From Spirogloea muscicola (lineage: Eukaryota > Streptophyta > Zygnematophyceae > Spirogloeales > Spirogloeaceae), in NCBI GenBank assembly GCA_009602725.1, contig WELB01000208.1:101300-128981 (forward strand): a DNA stretch of 27,682 nt, read 5' to 3'. The position numbers were made by a program, and so were the translations under genes. This document shows, in pieces, positions 8,911-21,285 of the stretch (position 1 is its first letter; every line of letters starts with the position of its first letter). The notes under the pieces were generated by a model that made no database searches, was not told where the DNA came from, and was given only the letters and a program-made list of their open reading frames with translations.

Positions 8911-11900
8911 CTAGGCCTCTTGTCCTCCTGGAAGTTCCAGCAATCGCACCCTCTGCAGGCACTCTGCCAGCTCCTTGTACACATCCAACTCGGCAAAGTT
9001 CTCTCCCTGTCGAATGCCATCCAAGTCGGATTCATCGGATGCTTAGGTGGGATCTTGAGAGACCAAGTGCAGTAACGGATGCTCTAGCCACTTTGTCTGT
9101 GCTGTTGCCTCAGTCTCTGTTGTGCTGCTTTCAACTTGGAACCAAGGAGAAGAGCATGTACGATATGACAAACCTCTAGATGGCCTGATTAAGCAAAGGC
9201 TACGCAGTCCTACAAATTATTGACCCTGCCTTGTGACGACCACATGCCACACAAGAGGACAAAGTGCATACAGATGATCGAAGGCAGGGGAAGCCACGCA
9301 ATGAGTGTCCTTGGCACAGGTGGATCAGACCTGCTTCAAGACATTGCGAAGGTGCATCCTGGCTGCCGATAACTCCCGGGCACCTGCCTTGGGAGATTCC
9401 AACATATTCTGCTCGGCAGACCTCAAGTAACTGCTGCAAAGCTGGAGAGAAGCCGTTGCAAATGCTTCGAATGTGTCTTTGCTCTTCTGCCAATTAGACC
9501 CCTGCAGATCATGTTACAGTAACAGATATTAAAGCAGTAGCTAGCTGCCGCATCAATTGGCGGTGAGTGCAACAACGTATATGTTCTTTGTGCTATTGTC
9601 CTCCTATGCCCAGCTGCAGCCAGAACTTGCATTGCTGCTCATTTTCCAGCCAAATATAATCAGCTGTTAACACAATATCTACCTGCAGAGCACGAATTTG
9701 TTTCAGGAAGCACTCTGTAGCCCTGGCATGTTGACCGACAGCTTCAAAGAACCTCCCTTGCAAGGACCAGATCTGCTTCCCCCCTGCACCACCGGCTGCC
9801 ACCTGCTCTCATTTCAAAATGAAGCAAGATGTCAATATCTGGTTGGCCGACTTTGGTGCTAGCATCATCTGACCTGTGACAATGTGAAACTCCACTAGGA
9901 CACTGAATGAGCTTCAAGAGGGAGGCCATTTATAGCAAATGCTTGAGAAGACTTGGCAGAAGGCATTAGCCTCTCACTTTTTCCAGCAGTTTTTGGAGTT
10001 TCCTGCGGAAGAGAGGAGGATCCTTCTCCTTTGCATGCCCTCTGTCTTCCTCAACACACACTGTTTGTTCTCGCTCGTGTATTCGTGACTCGCACTCTCG
10101 TGCAACAGACTCTGCATGGGCTTGCATGCCTACAGCCATGCTTTCTTCGCTGTTTGCTAAACAGGCGTCTGTTTCAGCTGGCGTAGATTCAGGAGTTGCT
10201 GGCATATGGTGCCGTTCGATTTCGCTAATTAGGTGCTCCAAGGCTGCCATGTCCAACTGCTTGTTGTTGGTCAAGTCTAGGATCTTGTCCATCCCATTCA
10301 AGGCCTGCAGCATGAGGAAGCTATGTCACGTGCTTAGGTGCATCCTGTGGCGCTTAGTCTTGCCAAGCTTGTGTGTGAGTGGTCAAGATACAGAAGCAAA
10401 ACGTGGGGGGTTTTGTAACATGGCTGCACAAGAGAAGCACTGACATTCTGGGGCACAACCCCAGATCAAACAATTAGTCTCTCTAGCATGAGAGATTGCC
10501 ATCTACATGTGCTGAACAAGCTAAGAACGTGCTGACTGCCAGATTATTGTACTATGACACACAATGACATAAGCATTGCAGCTTTCTCTTCAAGTTGCAG
10601 ACTGTAAGCAGACTACACAGACCTGCTCGAAGCTTTTCACGTCAAGGGCGACTCTAACAAAGTTGTCCCACATTTGCCAGCTGTTATGCCTGCACAGACT
10701 TGGTGATACAATGAGATGCAGCACAAGTTGCAAACTAGAGAGTGATGCAGCCTGGGAGGCTACTGGCAAATGAGAAGCAGGCTTGTTGCTTCACGTTGCT
10801 GCTTCACGTACTTGTACTTCAAGGCCTCTAGTAGAGCTTTGAATGCCTCCTTGCTCCGCTTCTTGTGTATGTTCCTGCACAGCCACCATCATATTTGGTC
10901 AGGACATCTGGGAGCCCAAGCAACTGCATTGCACAGCTGGGTTGAATAAGTCGAATGTGCAGTAAATTGTTGTTAAGCCATCCTGGGGGCAGATAAGTGG
11001 TGCAGACCCCTGAGGTGATTGCTAACAACGGTAGCCTCTGAGTGAGTCTAACCCAGGTGTTATGCCCAACTTGCCCAACGGAAACATGGCAGCTTGATGT
11101 TATCAAAAGGTCAGCAACACATGTATCTAGCAATTCACGCAGCATATGGCCCCCATGACTGCAGACAAAGACCCTTCATGCCCCTGCTCACAAGGCAGCA
11201 ATGTTGTTCCAAGTCTCCCCGTTGTCTGGGTCAAGCTGTATGCTTCGAGTGAAAGCATTCAAAGCTTTGTCAGCATCTTCTACCTGCACGGAGAATTGTA
11301 TCTGCACTCAAATTAGCCCTTGAGGCTAATGGCTGGGACATCAGCATTTACATTGAAATTAATGCCTGCATATCAGCTGCCCTTAGCTCTATCCACTATG
11401 TCTCTGCATCTTTGCAAAGAAGGACATTGCGTTTTGTAGCTCGGCAACAAGACCACTTCACCCAGCCAATGAAGAGACTGATGCATACCATATCCCTTGC
11501 TGAGACTTACTATCTGCCAAGCATTCACTCAGGCTGTCTCACCTGGATGGCGGCATACCCCAAAGAAAACCATCCATCTGGGTGCAAAGGATTCAGAGCC
11601 AGTGCTGTCTCCCTGTCAGGAACAAGCACTTGTGGGCATCAGCAGCCAACTTGCAGCCCTTGACTCTAAATCAAAGATTATTGTAGAACTCAGCCAGTAC
11701 AAGGTTGCAGATTCCAAACAGGCTAAGTGGACGAGATTGGCAGTGGGGTAAGGTGACATTGCCTGTACATTAAGTGTGCTGCTACGTTCATATGGACAAT
11801 CATCATAGTGACGTGCTTGGATAATAGTGACTGGCCATTAAAAATACTGGCTGTCAGACATACCAGTGGCTCACTGCTTTTCGAAAGTCTCCGCGGCCAG

Positions 11901-14900
11901 TTGCAGAGCGGGCCAAGGATCGCTATCAATGCACAAGTGGTGCCATTGCTACATGATGAGATACCCCAAAGAATTTCCTGCTCAACGACTAGAGCAGCTT
12001 GAAGACATTGGCAAGCTGAAATCAAGCACCTATGTCAACAACTACCAGCAACCAACCTACAGATGCAACTGCATTGGGTACATTCCCTTACGTGTGCTCT
12101 AGCATAGCGCTGGCCTGAGACCTCCCAGGCTTTGTTGTAGCAGTCATCGTCAAAGGTCAGATCCCCCAGTGAGCACCTGGATAAGTTGCAAAGAAGCACA
12201 CCTACATTGGTGCCGAAGATGATATATAATGTACTTCACTCAGCAGCTGCAACATACCCCTGGGTATCTTTCACATTCCATGACATATGCAGATAAAAGT
12301 CTCCACATACACTGCATCCTCTTCAAGAAGAGCAGATGCTAAGATAATCCCAACAACCCCTGAGCGTATGAAAGGGTGAGCCCAAGCAGTGCAGGAAGAA
12401 GAGTGCTTCTGACCAGAGGCGTGGGTCCTCAGGTTGAGCTTTCAAGCGCTCCTGAACTAGCTGGATAGCTGCTGGTCTCTTGCCTAGTAGGCTGCAAATG
12501 AACTTGTCAAGGATCAATTTATGCCGGTGTGCAGAATGACACACCCTTGGGCAATTTTACGACTACCGTGAACGACAAAATTTGGGCTCATGTGAGCTTA
12601 ACTTTCATGACGACGGCGTGGACTATGTGAATTACCTGTAGCATTCAATGAGATTATCCCAGAGTTCCAGCTTCTCAAAGAGCAGTTGAGCCTCTCCAAC
12701 AAGTCCTACGGACAGGAGGAATTCTCCATATTCTCTGCAAACAGGATACCAAACTCATTGAGCAGACACGGTCGGCCCCAGACATGGGGGGGGGGGCCAT
12801 GACAAGCTCAAGCAATAAAAAGTCTCACACCTTATGGAGCAAGGTCAGCACAGGAGTGACAATGAGCATTGTTGAAGAAAATTGTCCATGTTAAGTTAAT
12901 GCATAGGCTTTTTGGCAACCGTACTTTAGAAGGGCAGCCCAGGTAGGGAACCACACGCAGAATGCATAGCGCATACGCTCGGCTACTCTCGCTTTCCCAT
13001 CCTGCATATCTGCGACCTGAAAGACCATACTTGTATCTGTAAGCGCACCATGAAACAACTTTCTCTGTGCCACATTAGCGAGCTAGGCTAGGCTCACGCC
13101 TGCAACATCTACTACAGCAGCCTCGAATAGGTAATTGGGAGGCTGCTTTGTCAATCTCGACTGTGATGTATTACCAAGCGCTCCATCGTGCTCAGAGCCC
13201 TCTGCCGGGTCCGGGACCGCGAGCGCTCCCATCGAATGCGGAGGAGTTCACAGGAAGCCCGCACCTGCAGTCTAGCGCTAGGAAAGCGTCTGAGATCTTC
13301 CCCAACAGCTGAGATGAGTCCTTCGCAGCTATACTTCACAATTCCATCAGGCAAACTACTCAATGGTCTTAGACAGCACATGCTCATCTTACCATGGGCC
13401 GCAAGTGGCTCTGGGCGCTCACAGCCTCAATGTACGGTGCCATTTGCCAGCCTGCACAGGGTGAGGCATGAAGATCTTGCTCAACTTCGCCTGTTCAGGT
13501 CCTTGAAGAGGACCATCAAGATGCATGAGCTGGCTCTGAAGCTGACCCCGGAGCTCGTCGTTGGGATTGTTTCGCCGGACGTCCAGGCTCAGAGCTAGGA
13601 CAATGGCCTGCTCGATGCTGTTGAGAGGCGCTCTTCCAGATGACTGGGACTCGCTCTTGTCTTCGTCAACGAGGAGAGGGGCTAGCAAGATGTCACTCTC
13701 GCTTTCATCTACTGCCTGAGCACTTGCTTCCACAGCATCGCCTCGTTCATGCTCTATGCGTCCAACTCCATGCGTCAGCCTGCCGTTGTCGTCGTCATCA
13801 GCCCCCGCTGACTCAGGCTCGCTATCGTAAAGATCGAGCTCCTTGCCATCCTTGCTTAGCGCCTGAAGCACCATCTGGGCCGTAGGATCTGCCTGCCACC
13901 AGAGCCACCTCCCTGAGAAGCTATCAAGTAATCTGATCAGCTAGTCTGCAATCAAGGTCCATAGTTTTCAAGGGTCACTTAAGGGACAAGTGCAGCTGGC
14001 TGGCACATCAAGCGATCCTCCTACCTGATGCTTGGTGCGGTACCCTAGGACACCCGACAGGCTGACTGACAAGCCGCACTCCTCTGCCGCCTCGTGGAAG
14101 CACAGTCTGCCCAAGGCAGGATGGCGAACCACGTCAAAGCCTGCCGCCTGCGTCCACGTCCAGCCTAGCATAGCTGTAGATCAGGGCTGCCAAGCTCTAC
14201 ATATTTTGGGCATAGCAAGCTCTAGTGCTAGGATTTGAATTCAGGATCACTTAAGACAACTGCATAATTGATCAGACTCTTTTCTATGCAACTTCATGGG
14301 CTAGAGTGACAGGGTTGATGGCCTAGGGTGTAGAGATCTGTCAAAGTAGGGTTTGGTCCTGCTAGGCAAAGATTGCTGGTCTCAAATAATAACTCGTAAT
14401 CAGAGCTACCAGCAGACATACCTGGCCGCATCGGTCAGGCCGTAGGCCTCCTTGGCCAGCCCCGCCTCCAGGCGCACAGCAGTGGCGACCACTCTGGCCT
14501 GGCGCTCCGACATGCCCCAGGACGTAGGCTTGGCGTCGACCCTGTGGCTCTCCCGCTCAGATAGAAGTAGCGTCCAGGACCCAAACTTAGATACCGCCTG
14601 ACTCAGGGCCAGCTCCAGCTGCTCGTGAAGTGTAGGCGAGCGCTCCGCCAGGCTGCGCTGGTGGACAGCCAGCGCCCGCGCTGCCCACCAAGGAGCAGTG
14701 GCTAGTCCTGGGGCACTGCCGGGTGGCAGGACGAGCAGGTTCCGTGCCAGCACAAGATGCTGCTCGGATTGGCAACGCCAGCTCTCAGTGATCTACATGA
14801 CTTTCGGGTGAAATGTTGAAAGTTTATTTCTGCACATGTTTGACCTGACATTGTCCTGTTCCTCATTCCAGGCCTGTGCAGGTATTATGTTGCAAAGATA

Positions 14901-15874
14901 TCGATGTAATACCAGGCAGCGTGGTAACGTGTCCAACTCATCACTGCCGGGACTGTAGAGGGCGCTAACCTGGGGCACTGCCGGTTTGCCGATGAGGTCA
15001 GACCCATCGATCATGAGCTGGCCCCGGGCCCAGCTATCCCAAGGATCGTCACCGACTGCTGCATCGCTGCTGCCATCGCCTGCCCGCAGATGACCGAAGG
15101 CCACTGGCGGAGGGACCGGCGCCGCAACCTGGGGCCTGCACGTGATCAGAGACGAAGGTGCAGCTCAAGCCAGCTTTTGAGGCTCTGTGCAGTCATCATG
15201 CCTCTGTCTGACTGCAAAGAGGCTGAAAGAGGCCTCATGTGCGGCCAGCATGCGCGAGTATGGCTTGCCCGCACCAAAGGTTCCTAGCCAAGCCGCCTGC
15301 GAGAGCGTGGAGAGACCACTGGCGAATCTAATACAGACCACACACGTCGCTGGCGAACACCAACGGCGGGCAGTGCGCAGGACGTCGGATTCCACGATTG
15401 GGTTGATTCTGGCATGAAGTAAGCTGCTTGACCACGGGAAGAAGGCGCTGGGGAAGGAAAGACAGCTGACCCCGTGATGTTGGCCTGCACGAAGACTCCC
15501 AGCGCCGCAGCCCCGAGCGCCAGCGCAAGCACGCCGCGCCAGCCGCCGTCTGCAGCGGCGGCTTCCGCGCCGGACAGGATGAGTTCGAAGTAGCGTGCCG
15601 GGCTGCTCGCGGCGGCGGCCTCGGCGCCCGCCTCGGCGTCCAGCAGGAAGCGGATGGCCGAGCGGCAGCTCAGCGCCTCGGCGAACTGCCCGGCCTGGAT
15701 GCGCGCCACGACGGCCTCCGCGGCCTGCGCGGGATCGTCGCCGCCGACGACGCCGGCCGCGTTGCAGGCTGAGCTGCCGCTCGACGCCGTCAGAGACGTC
15801 AGAAGCAGCTCGCGCTCCACGCGCCGCCATGGCGCCGGCTCCTCGTCCGCGGCAGTCGCTGCGTTGGCTTCCAT
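8911..15874 (-). CDS. TTC27: TTC27/Emw1-like tetratricopeptide repeat protein (19 exons)
   Basis: Exons in order: 15874-15471, 15135-14970, 14783-14422, 14106-14025, 13892-13514, 13308-13175, 13016-12925, 12734-12636, 12491-12414, 12176-12092, 11922-11864, 11612-11543, 11283-11192, 10874-10812, 10680-10623, 10304-9978, 9802-9683, 9501-9331, 9006-8911. Phases agree throughout and total 978 codons plus TAG. Diagnostic motifs: LGVFVQANITGP near the N-terminus, GVLGYRTKHQ, LLRIRWERSRSRT, EYGEFLLSVGLV, LGDLTFDDDCYNKAWE, the TPR stretch HPDGWFSLGYAAI...LDPDNGETWNNIAAL (about residues 573-741), and SNWQKSKDTFEAF near the C-terminus. An acidic low-complexity insert lies around 13620-13850. The family (yeast Emw1, human TTC27, plant SSR1) is implicated in cell-wall integrity, ribosome or U5 snRNP assembly; the role here is inferred. 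The start is the ATG after a polyalanine-coding run. The least certain junctions are 5/6 and 2/3. Confidence 0.92.
12786..12796 (+). repeat. 11-base poly-G run in a TTC27 intron
   Basis: Eleven consecutive G on the plus strand (C on the coding strand), flanked by CAT...CCATG, lie in the intron between exons 7 and 8. As C-runs on the transcript side this could strengthen a polypyrimidine tract, but it may simply be a slippage-prone homopolymer. Confidence 0.85.
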
Positions 15875-15875
15875 G

Positions 15876-15909
<34 letters not shown>

Positions 15910-16650
15910 ATCGCGGGGCCTGTGGCAGGCACCTGACAGTAGCTGCGTCAAAGCTCCTCCAGATGTCCCAAACCCCTCCTAACGACACCTTAACGGCGAT
16001 GGGTGCTTGGGCTGCGATCGTTAGCTGCCTGCAGCCGACGTGGCTGAAATGCGACCAATCCACAGGCTTCCCTTCGATTCTCTCGCACGTGCCTGGCACG
16101 TCGGCTATCAAGGCTACTAGAGTTAGCCGATTCATGACCATGTCAAAATCAGCTGGGCCGGCTCGAGAATGCAGACCACGTTACTCGCGGCGCTCGAACA
16201 AGCCGAATGTCAGGTGCAGCCGCCTAACCGCCTACACCGGAGGTTGATGCAGGTGTGCGAGACCGGTTATCGCGGTTAGCGCGGAGGGGATAGAGGGGGG
16301 GCCTCTCTAGCCAGGTCGGCCCCGGGAGGAGGGGGGTGGCGACCAGGAGGGGCAGGCGCAGGTAACAGCCATGAGCTGAGTCCGGGGAGGGGAGGACTGG
16401 CCCCCCGCCCCCCGAAGCAGCTCCCTTCCACTCCACTGGGCCAGCGCCAGGGCCGGCGCCGCGCGCGCCTTGCCATCGCTCGCTCCACCGCCGCCGCCGC
16501 CGCCGCCGTCGCCGTCGCCGCGCCTGCGCTGGCGCGGGGCCCTCGGCCGCGCAGCCGGCGCGGCCGAGCCAGCGGTGGCGATGGACGGCATGCCGTGACC
16601 AGGTCACTCGGGCTGAGGAGGCGCGCCGCGTAGCTCGGCGACGGCTCCGC
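15875..16650. promoter_or_regulatory. 776-bp GC-rich divergent promoter region between TTC27 and lycopene cyclase
   Basis: The two start codons point away from each other across this spacer, so it must hold both 5' untranslated regions and promoters. It contains CCG/GCC trinucleotide runs at 15876-15909 and 16488-16520. The frame upstream of the TTC27 ATG stays open to an ATG at 16141-16139, so a longer N-terminus is formally possible. I see no TATA box I would trust. Confidence 0.55.
15876..15909 (+). repeat. GCC trinucleotide repeat upstream of TTC27 start
   Basis: More than ten consecutive GCC units abut the TTC27 ATG. On the minus strand they would encode polyalanine if translation started further upstream. 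I treat it as 5' untranslated sequence. Confidence 0.8.
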
Positions 16651-19600
16651 ATGGCGGCCCCTTTGGCGACAGGCGTGAAGCTAGCCGGGCGCTGTCAGCC
16701 TGCAATCGCCGGCTGCTGCCAGAGGGAGCTTCCCGCGCACTCTCGAGAGTCTGGAGCTTGCAGAGCTGATTGCCTGGCCGGAAATAGCTCCTCTGTCGAG
16801 CCTGGCCGAGGAAGCTGTCGGCAACCAGGATTCACAGACCGAGCAGCAGCGCTCAATGGAAAGGCCGCTAGTAGAAGGAGGAGATGGCCACCAGCAGCCT
16901 CCAGGTTGCCAGTGAAGGCCGTTGGCGCGCTGCACGAGACCACAACAGTAGCCCTGTCTCGGAAGGACTTCGCAGACGAGCAGGACTATTTAAAGGCGGG
17001 GGGGACGGAGCTGGAGCATGTGCAGCTTCAGGCTTCGAAGCCTGTAGCCGACTGCCCGAAGATCGCTGACAAGGTGCCACTATGCTCCTTTTCATGAGTG
17101 AATGAGGCCTCGCTAGACAGTGCCTTTGAGGAGCTACATGAGCTGGATTTCCGCACAATGTAGCGTGGCGCACCTAGCCATACATTCGCCTGCATATTTG
17201 TTACCAATGCTTGTATTTCTGTATCGAGCAGCTAGCCAGGGTGTGCGCCTCTGATCGCAGTATCGCTTCTCCTTCTCAACTTTCCTCAAAATTGCAGCTT
17301 CCAGCTCTAGGGAGAGATGCAAATGTGGACCTTGTCATCGTCGGGTGTGGACCTGCAGGCTTATGCCTGGCTGCAGAGACTGCAAAACTAGGACTTAGTG
17401 TTGGTCTGATCGGCCCCGACTCGCCATTTGTCAACAACTACGGCGTGTGGGTTGATGAATTTCAAGGTAACTACAATGTTAGGCTCGTCGTAGTAGAATA
17501 CGGGCCTTCCAAAGACCGAAAGGGCAGACGGACGCACTTGCAAGGTTGACACCTATCAAAAGGTCCTGTGCAGCTATTGGCCTTGAAGACTGCTTAGAGC
17601 AGACATGGCGCGACACAGCCATATACATAGATCACGACGAGCCGACACTAGTAGGCCGGCCTTATGGTAGGGTTGGACGGCACCTGCTTCTGCAAAAACT
17701 GCTTCAGAGGTTAGTAGCACTTGTTTCGTGCGGAGTCCATGATGTGGCCTGGCTTTATTGTACAACTCTTGGGGCTAGGAAATTGAGTGTTTGCAGAATA
17801 GCAGCTTCTTCTGTACACAGCACAGCCTCATTATACATCACTTTCAACAACTTTATTTTGTCCTTGTGACACTTAAGAACCTCTGACACTCCTAGACAAA
17901 TAAGTGTCAGGCGATGTGATGGAAATGCATTTCTCGATGAACGCATGATGCCAGGTGTGAAGAAGCCGGTGTCCTCTACTTGGACAGCCAAGTTGAAGAG
18001 ATTACAGAGCCCTCGCCTCACAGGAATACTGTCCACTGCCAAAATGGCTGGAAGATCCAGAGCAGGTATGTACTGATTGACTTGCAACCTTACGTGCCTA
18101 ATAATGTATCTGTGAGATGTGTTGTTGGTGTGTACTCCTTGTATCCGTGTATTGGAAGCAGCAGATTTCACTTGGTTTGAGCTTCTCAATAGTACCAGCC
18201 TTGTACGTTCCAGGCTTGTTACTGTTGCAGCTGGAGCAGCGTCAGGTAAGTTCTTGACCTACAAGGCTGCAGGGAGAGGAGTTGGTGTTCAAACTGCTTA
18301 CGGCATGGAGGTGGAGGTAAGGTAGCACGTAAAGACCGTGGCAATCTATTTCTGCAGTTTACACTATGAACTTACATGTGCAGATTGATTGGCTACTCTT
18401 CTGTCTGTAACTGTAGCCGGTGCTAATTTTGTAAGCTTGCAGTTGCTGACAGTCGCTATTACTGCCTGTCCACAAAAAGTGCCTGGAACACCTTGTGCAA
18501 CTGACTGGAGCTCCCATTGGACTGTGCTGCAGGTTGAGAATTATGCCTGTGATCCATCCTTGATGGTCTTTATGGACTACAGAACGGCAGGCATACCTGG
18601 CTCAGAAGGGGATGCCAGTGAGGGCCTCTTCAGCGATGCACCTACTTTTCTGTACGCTATGCCAGTTACCTCCACACGAATCTTCTTCGAGGCAAGTGCT
18701 AATGGAGTTGCCATACCCACAAGCTGCAGAGCTTCGCCTGCTGCAACTATTGTTAGTGTATCCGTCAGTCCTTCCCATCCGTGCTCAGCAAGATGATGAT
18801 GACCTTAAGTCGAGTAGGCATCTGTCGATGCTATTGCTGCCGAAGCTGCGGCGTCTGACACATGTCACGAGATGTGCAGGAGACTTGTCTTGCACGAAGG
18901 CCAGCAATGCCATTTGAGCTGCTCAAGGCTCGCCTCCACAAACGGCTACAGGCACTAAAAATTCGAGTCAAGAAAGTTCATGAAGAGGTGACAGGCATTT
19001 CATGTAGAAGTTCCCATTACTTCTGTATGCCATCCGTTTCTCAGTTTATTGTGTCAAGAGAAGCCACTGCGATCCTGGAAGGCAGACAATACATAGTCCT
19101 CCAAGTACTGTGGATCACTTGTCCTGGGCACCTGTTTCCTTCCTTGCATGTGATACTGTTGGTGTTACTTAATTTGGATGGCAGGAGTGGTCTTACATCC
19201 CTGTAGGCGGTGCAATTCCTGACACCAAGCAAAGGCACCTCGGCTATGGGGCAGCTGCAAGCATGGTGCATCCAGCAACAGGTACACAAGAGTCCAGTGC
19301 TTATGTCAAGCTATGTCATGCTGGGGTGCTATCTTATGGTTATTCAGCTCTAGTAAGTGCTTCCACATGATGCTGCGGCACAGGAAGATCAGGGAGAGGA
19401 GCAGTGCTATTGATGGATACTAACATTCTTGTCATCATCAACAATAGTTATGACAATTTATGACACTACATATGTTGTCAACATGTAGGGTACTCGATTG
19501 CCCGATCCTTGACAGAAGCTCCGCGTTATGCTGCTGCCATTGCCAAGGCTCTACAACCAGGAAAAGGGACACTGCATAATTCAGAAACGATGCCTCAATC

Positions 19601-20430
19601 ACACAATGCAGCACTCCAAGGTCCTCCATTCGCCCTCTCTGTTAAAGTTTCTGCATTGTGCTCCGACCAGATCATGCCTGCGCCTGACTGGGCAATGTCA
19701 TGTGTACTTCTGAGATGCAAGCATCATGCCTCCGTTGACTCCTGAAGAAGAAAGTATGCAGAGGTCAGAGAGAGCTGATTGAAGGCCTTTTTCGTTGGCA
19801 GCCTGGGACGCCTTGTGGTCGCAAGAGAGAAGGAGACAACGTGCTTTCATGCTCTTTGGGTTGGAGCTTCTGCTGCAGCTTGATCTGTCCGATACTCGCA
19901 TCTTCTTCCACACCTTCTTTCGACTGCCTGAAAGGTTGAGAAGTCAGTCAGTACCCTCAGTCAATCAATTTGACTTGCGTCATGGCACATGATGGACAAC
20001 AGCCAGTGTTCGTGTCACAGCCTCATATGTAGCAGGACTACATGCAAGTACTCAAATTTCAGGTTGCATTTGGCATCTCGTTTGTGGTGAGCAAAGTGGT
20101 TCACAAGTTGATGTATTAGTGTAGACAAATTCCTCACAAATATGCTCTAGTTGATGGTGTAGGCTCTGGAAGGGATTTCTCTCCACCGACCTCTCATCCA
20201 TGGACTTGATGTGGTTTGCCTTCATGACGTTTTTGGTCGCCCCGAACTCACTGCGCTTTCGCCTGGTAAAGCACTTGGCCAGCGACCCAAGCGGGGCCGG
20301 TTTGATCAAGACCTACTTAGGTCTTGAGAGCTCCGAAAACCGACAGCTATTGTCCGTGAAGGCAACTGAGGCTCTGGCAGCTACTGGCCTGCTTGCTGTT
20401 CTGCCATCAGCTTTCCACCTGCATGCATAG
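16651..20430 (+). CDS. LCYE: Lycopene epsilon-cyclase, plastid (11 exons)
   Basis: FAD/NAD(P)-dependent enzyme that closes an epsilon ring on lycopene, the branch toward alpha-carotene and lutein. Exons: 16651-17073, 17298-17466, 17574-17709, 17955-18065, 18214-18316, 18533-18691, 18880-18987, 19185-19281, 19489-19620, 19802-19934, 20163-20430, giving 612 codons plus TAG with consistent phases. The first ~95 residues are rich in Arg, Ala and Ser, fitting a transit peptide. Then come DYLKAGGTELEHVQLQ, the dinucleotide fold DLVIVGCGPAGL (about 150-162), NNYGVWVDEF, TVAAGAASGK, VQTAYG, MVFMDYR, FLYAMP (about 353), EWSYIPVGGAIPDT, SMVHPATGYS and QRAFMLFGLELLLQ. The C-terminus has FFRLPER, VAPNSLRF and LIKTYLG. 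These C-terminal motifs favour the epsilon over the beta type. Intron 6 uses a GC donor. Exon 9's donor (GTCCTC) is weak. Confidence 0.94.
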
Positions 20431-21285
20431 GTATAAGCAGGTGTGTCGAGAATGTGTACGTGATGTGCCTGGACCTTTACCCCTGCTGAAATAAGTGTAC
20501 AAGCATTAAGTAGGACTTTCTGTTTCCGACGCACTGCTGACTGCTGCCAGAACCAGCATGACCACAGTGCTGAAGATCGGCTTCCAGGGCAAGGAAGCAG
20601 GGCACAAAGCCTTTGGCAACACTGCAAACACAATTGTGTATGCATCTCAGTCTGGTGTGCAGTGCTGAAGATGCAAGACACTGTGTCTGACGAGGGCAAC
20701 CAAATGCACCAGTGCACTGGTCTGACCAGTCCTGTGGCAATTATGACTCTGCATGAAGGAGCATGCTCCAAGTGCTGGTAGTGTGTTGTATCCTGGCTGG
20801 ACGTCTGTCAAGAGGCTGATTCAGCAGCTCCTAGGCCTTGCAGTTTCATTATGGTGGACTACTGGTTGGTCCTAATATACTGAAGCGCTTGTGTCAGAAA
20901 AGACGAAGTTTGTCATGTGCCATGTCAGCTTGACCAGACCGGTTGCTCCAAAAATTTCTTGATCTGAACAATTAGTAAAGGGCGGTTGAACGATTACAGG
21001 GGGGGCGATTGAGTGAGGCCGCACTGTGTAAGAGCTGCTGACCTTGCTACAACAATTGAGAGAAGAGCAAGCTGGGTGCTCAGAGCCTGAAGGCATGGAC
21101 CTAGCTTTTTCAGCCTTGCTAAAGAAAAGGTGGCTCCGACACAGCCATGGGTGACTTAGTTGAAAACGCGAGAAGAGTGCATTGCAGGTTCTTTAAAAGC
21201 GAAGAAGGGGGCACGATGAGGTCCCCCGCCTCCTTTCTCGTTCATTTTCTTCCTTCTCCCTTGACTCGCTAGTCTCAGCAATCTA
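20431..21285. other. Intergenic region after lycopene cyclase; no gene recognised
   Basis: This should contain the cyclase 3' untranslated region. A 152-codon minus-strand open frame (20771-20313) overlaps the end of the cyclase antisense and has no family resemblance. A TGTAA at about 21026 is far from the stop codon and only a weak polyadenylation candidate. Confidence 0.55.

Noticed and set aside
15165-15932. Minus-strand arginine/glycine-rich frame over the TTC27 first exon
   Set aside because: It is the shifted frame of a GC-rich exon; the TTC27 frame there carries the conserved LGVFVQANITG motif.
16224-16652. Minus-strand Arg/Gly-rich frame between TTC27 and the cyclase
   Set aside because: Low-complexity product of CCG repeats, with no conserved motif; better read as promoter and leader sequence.
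18246-18316. Intron beginning at GTAAGT (18246) in the cyclase
   Set aside because: The sequence after this good-looking donor encodes the conserved VQTAYG and MEVEVE block in frame, so the exon continues to 18316.
20313-20771. Minus-strand 152-codon frame antisense to the cyclase 3' end
   Set aside because: It overlaps the conserved last exon of the cyclase and resembles no family.
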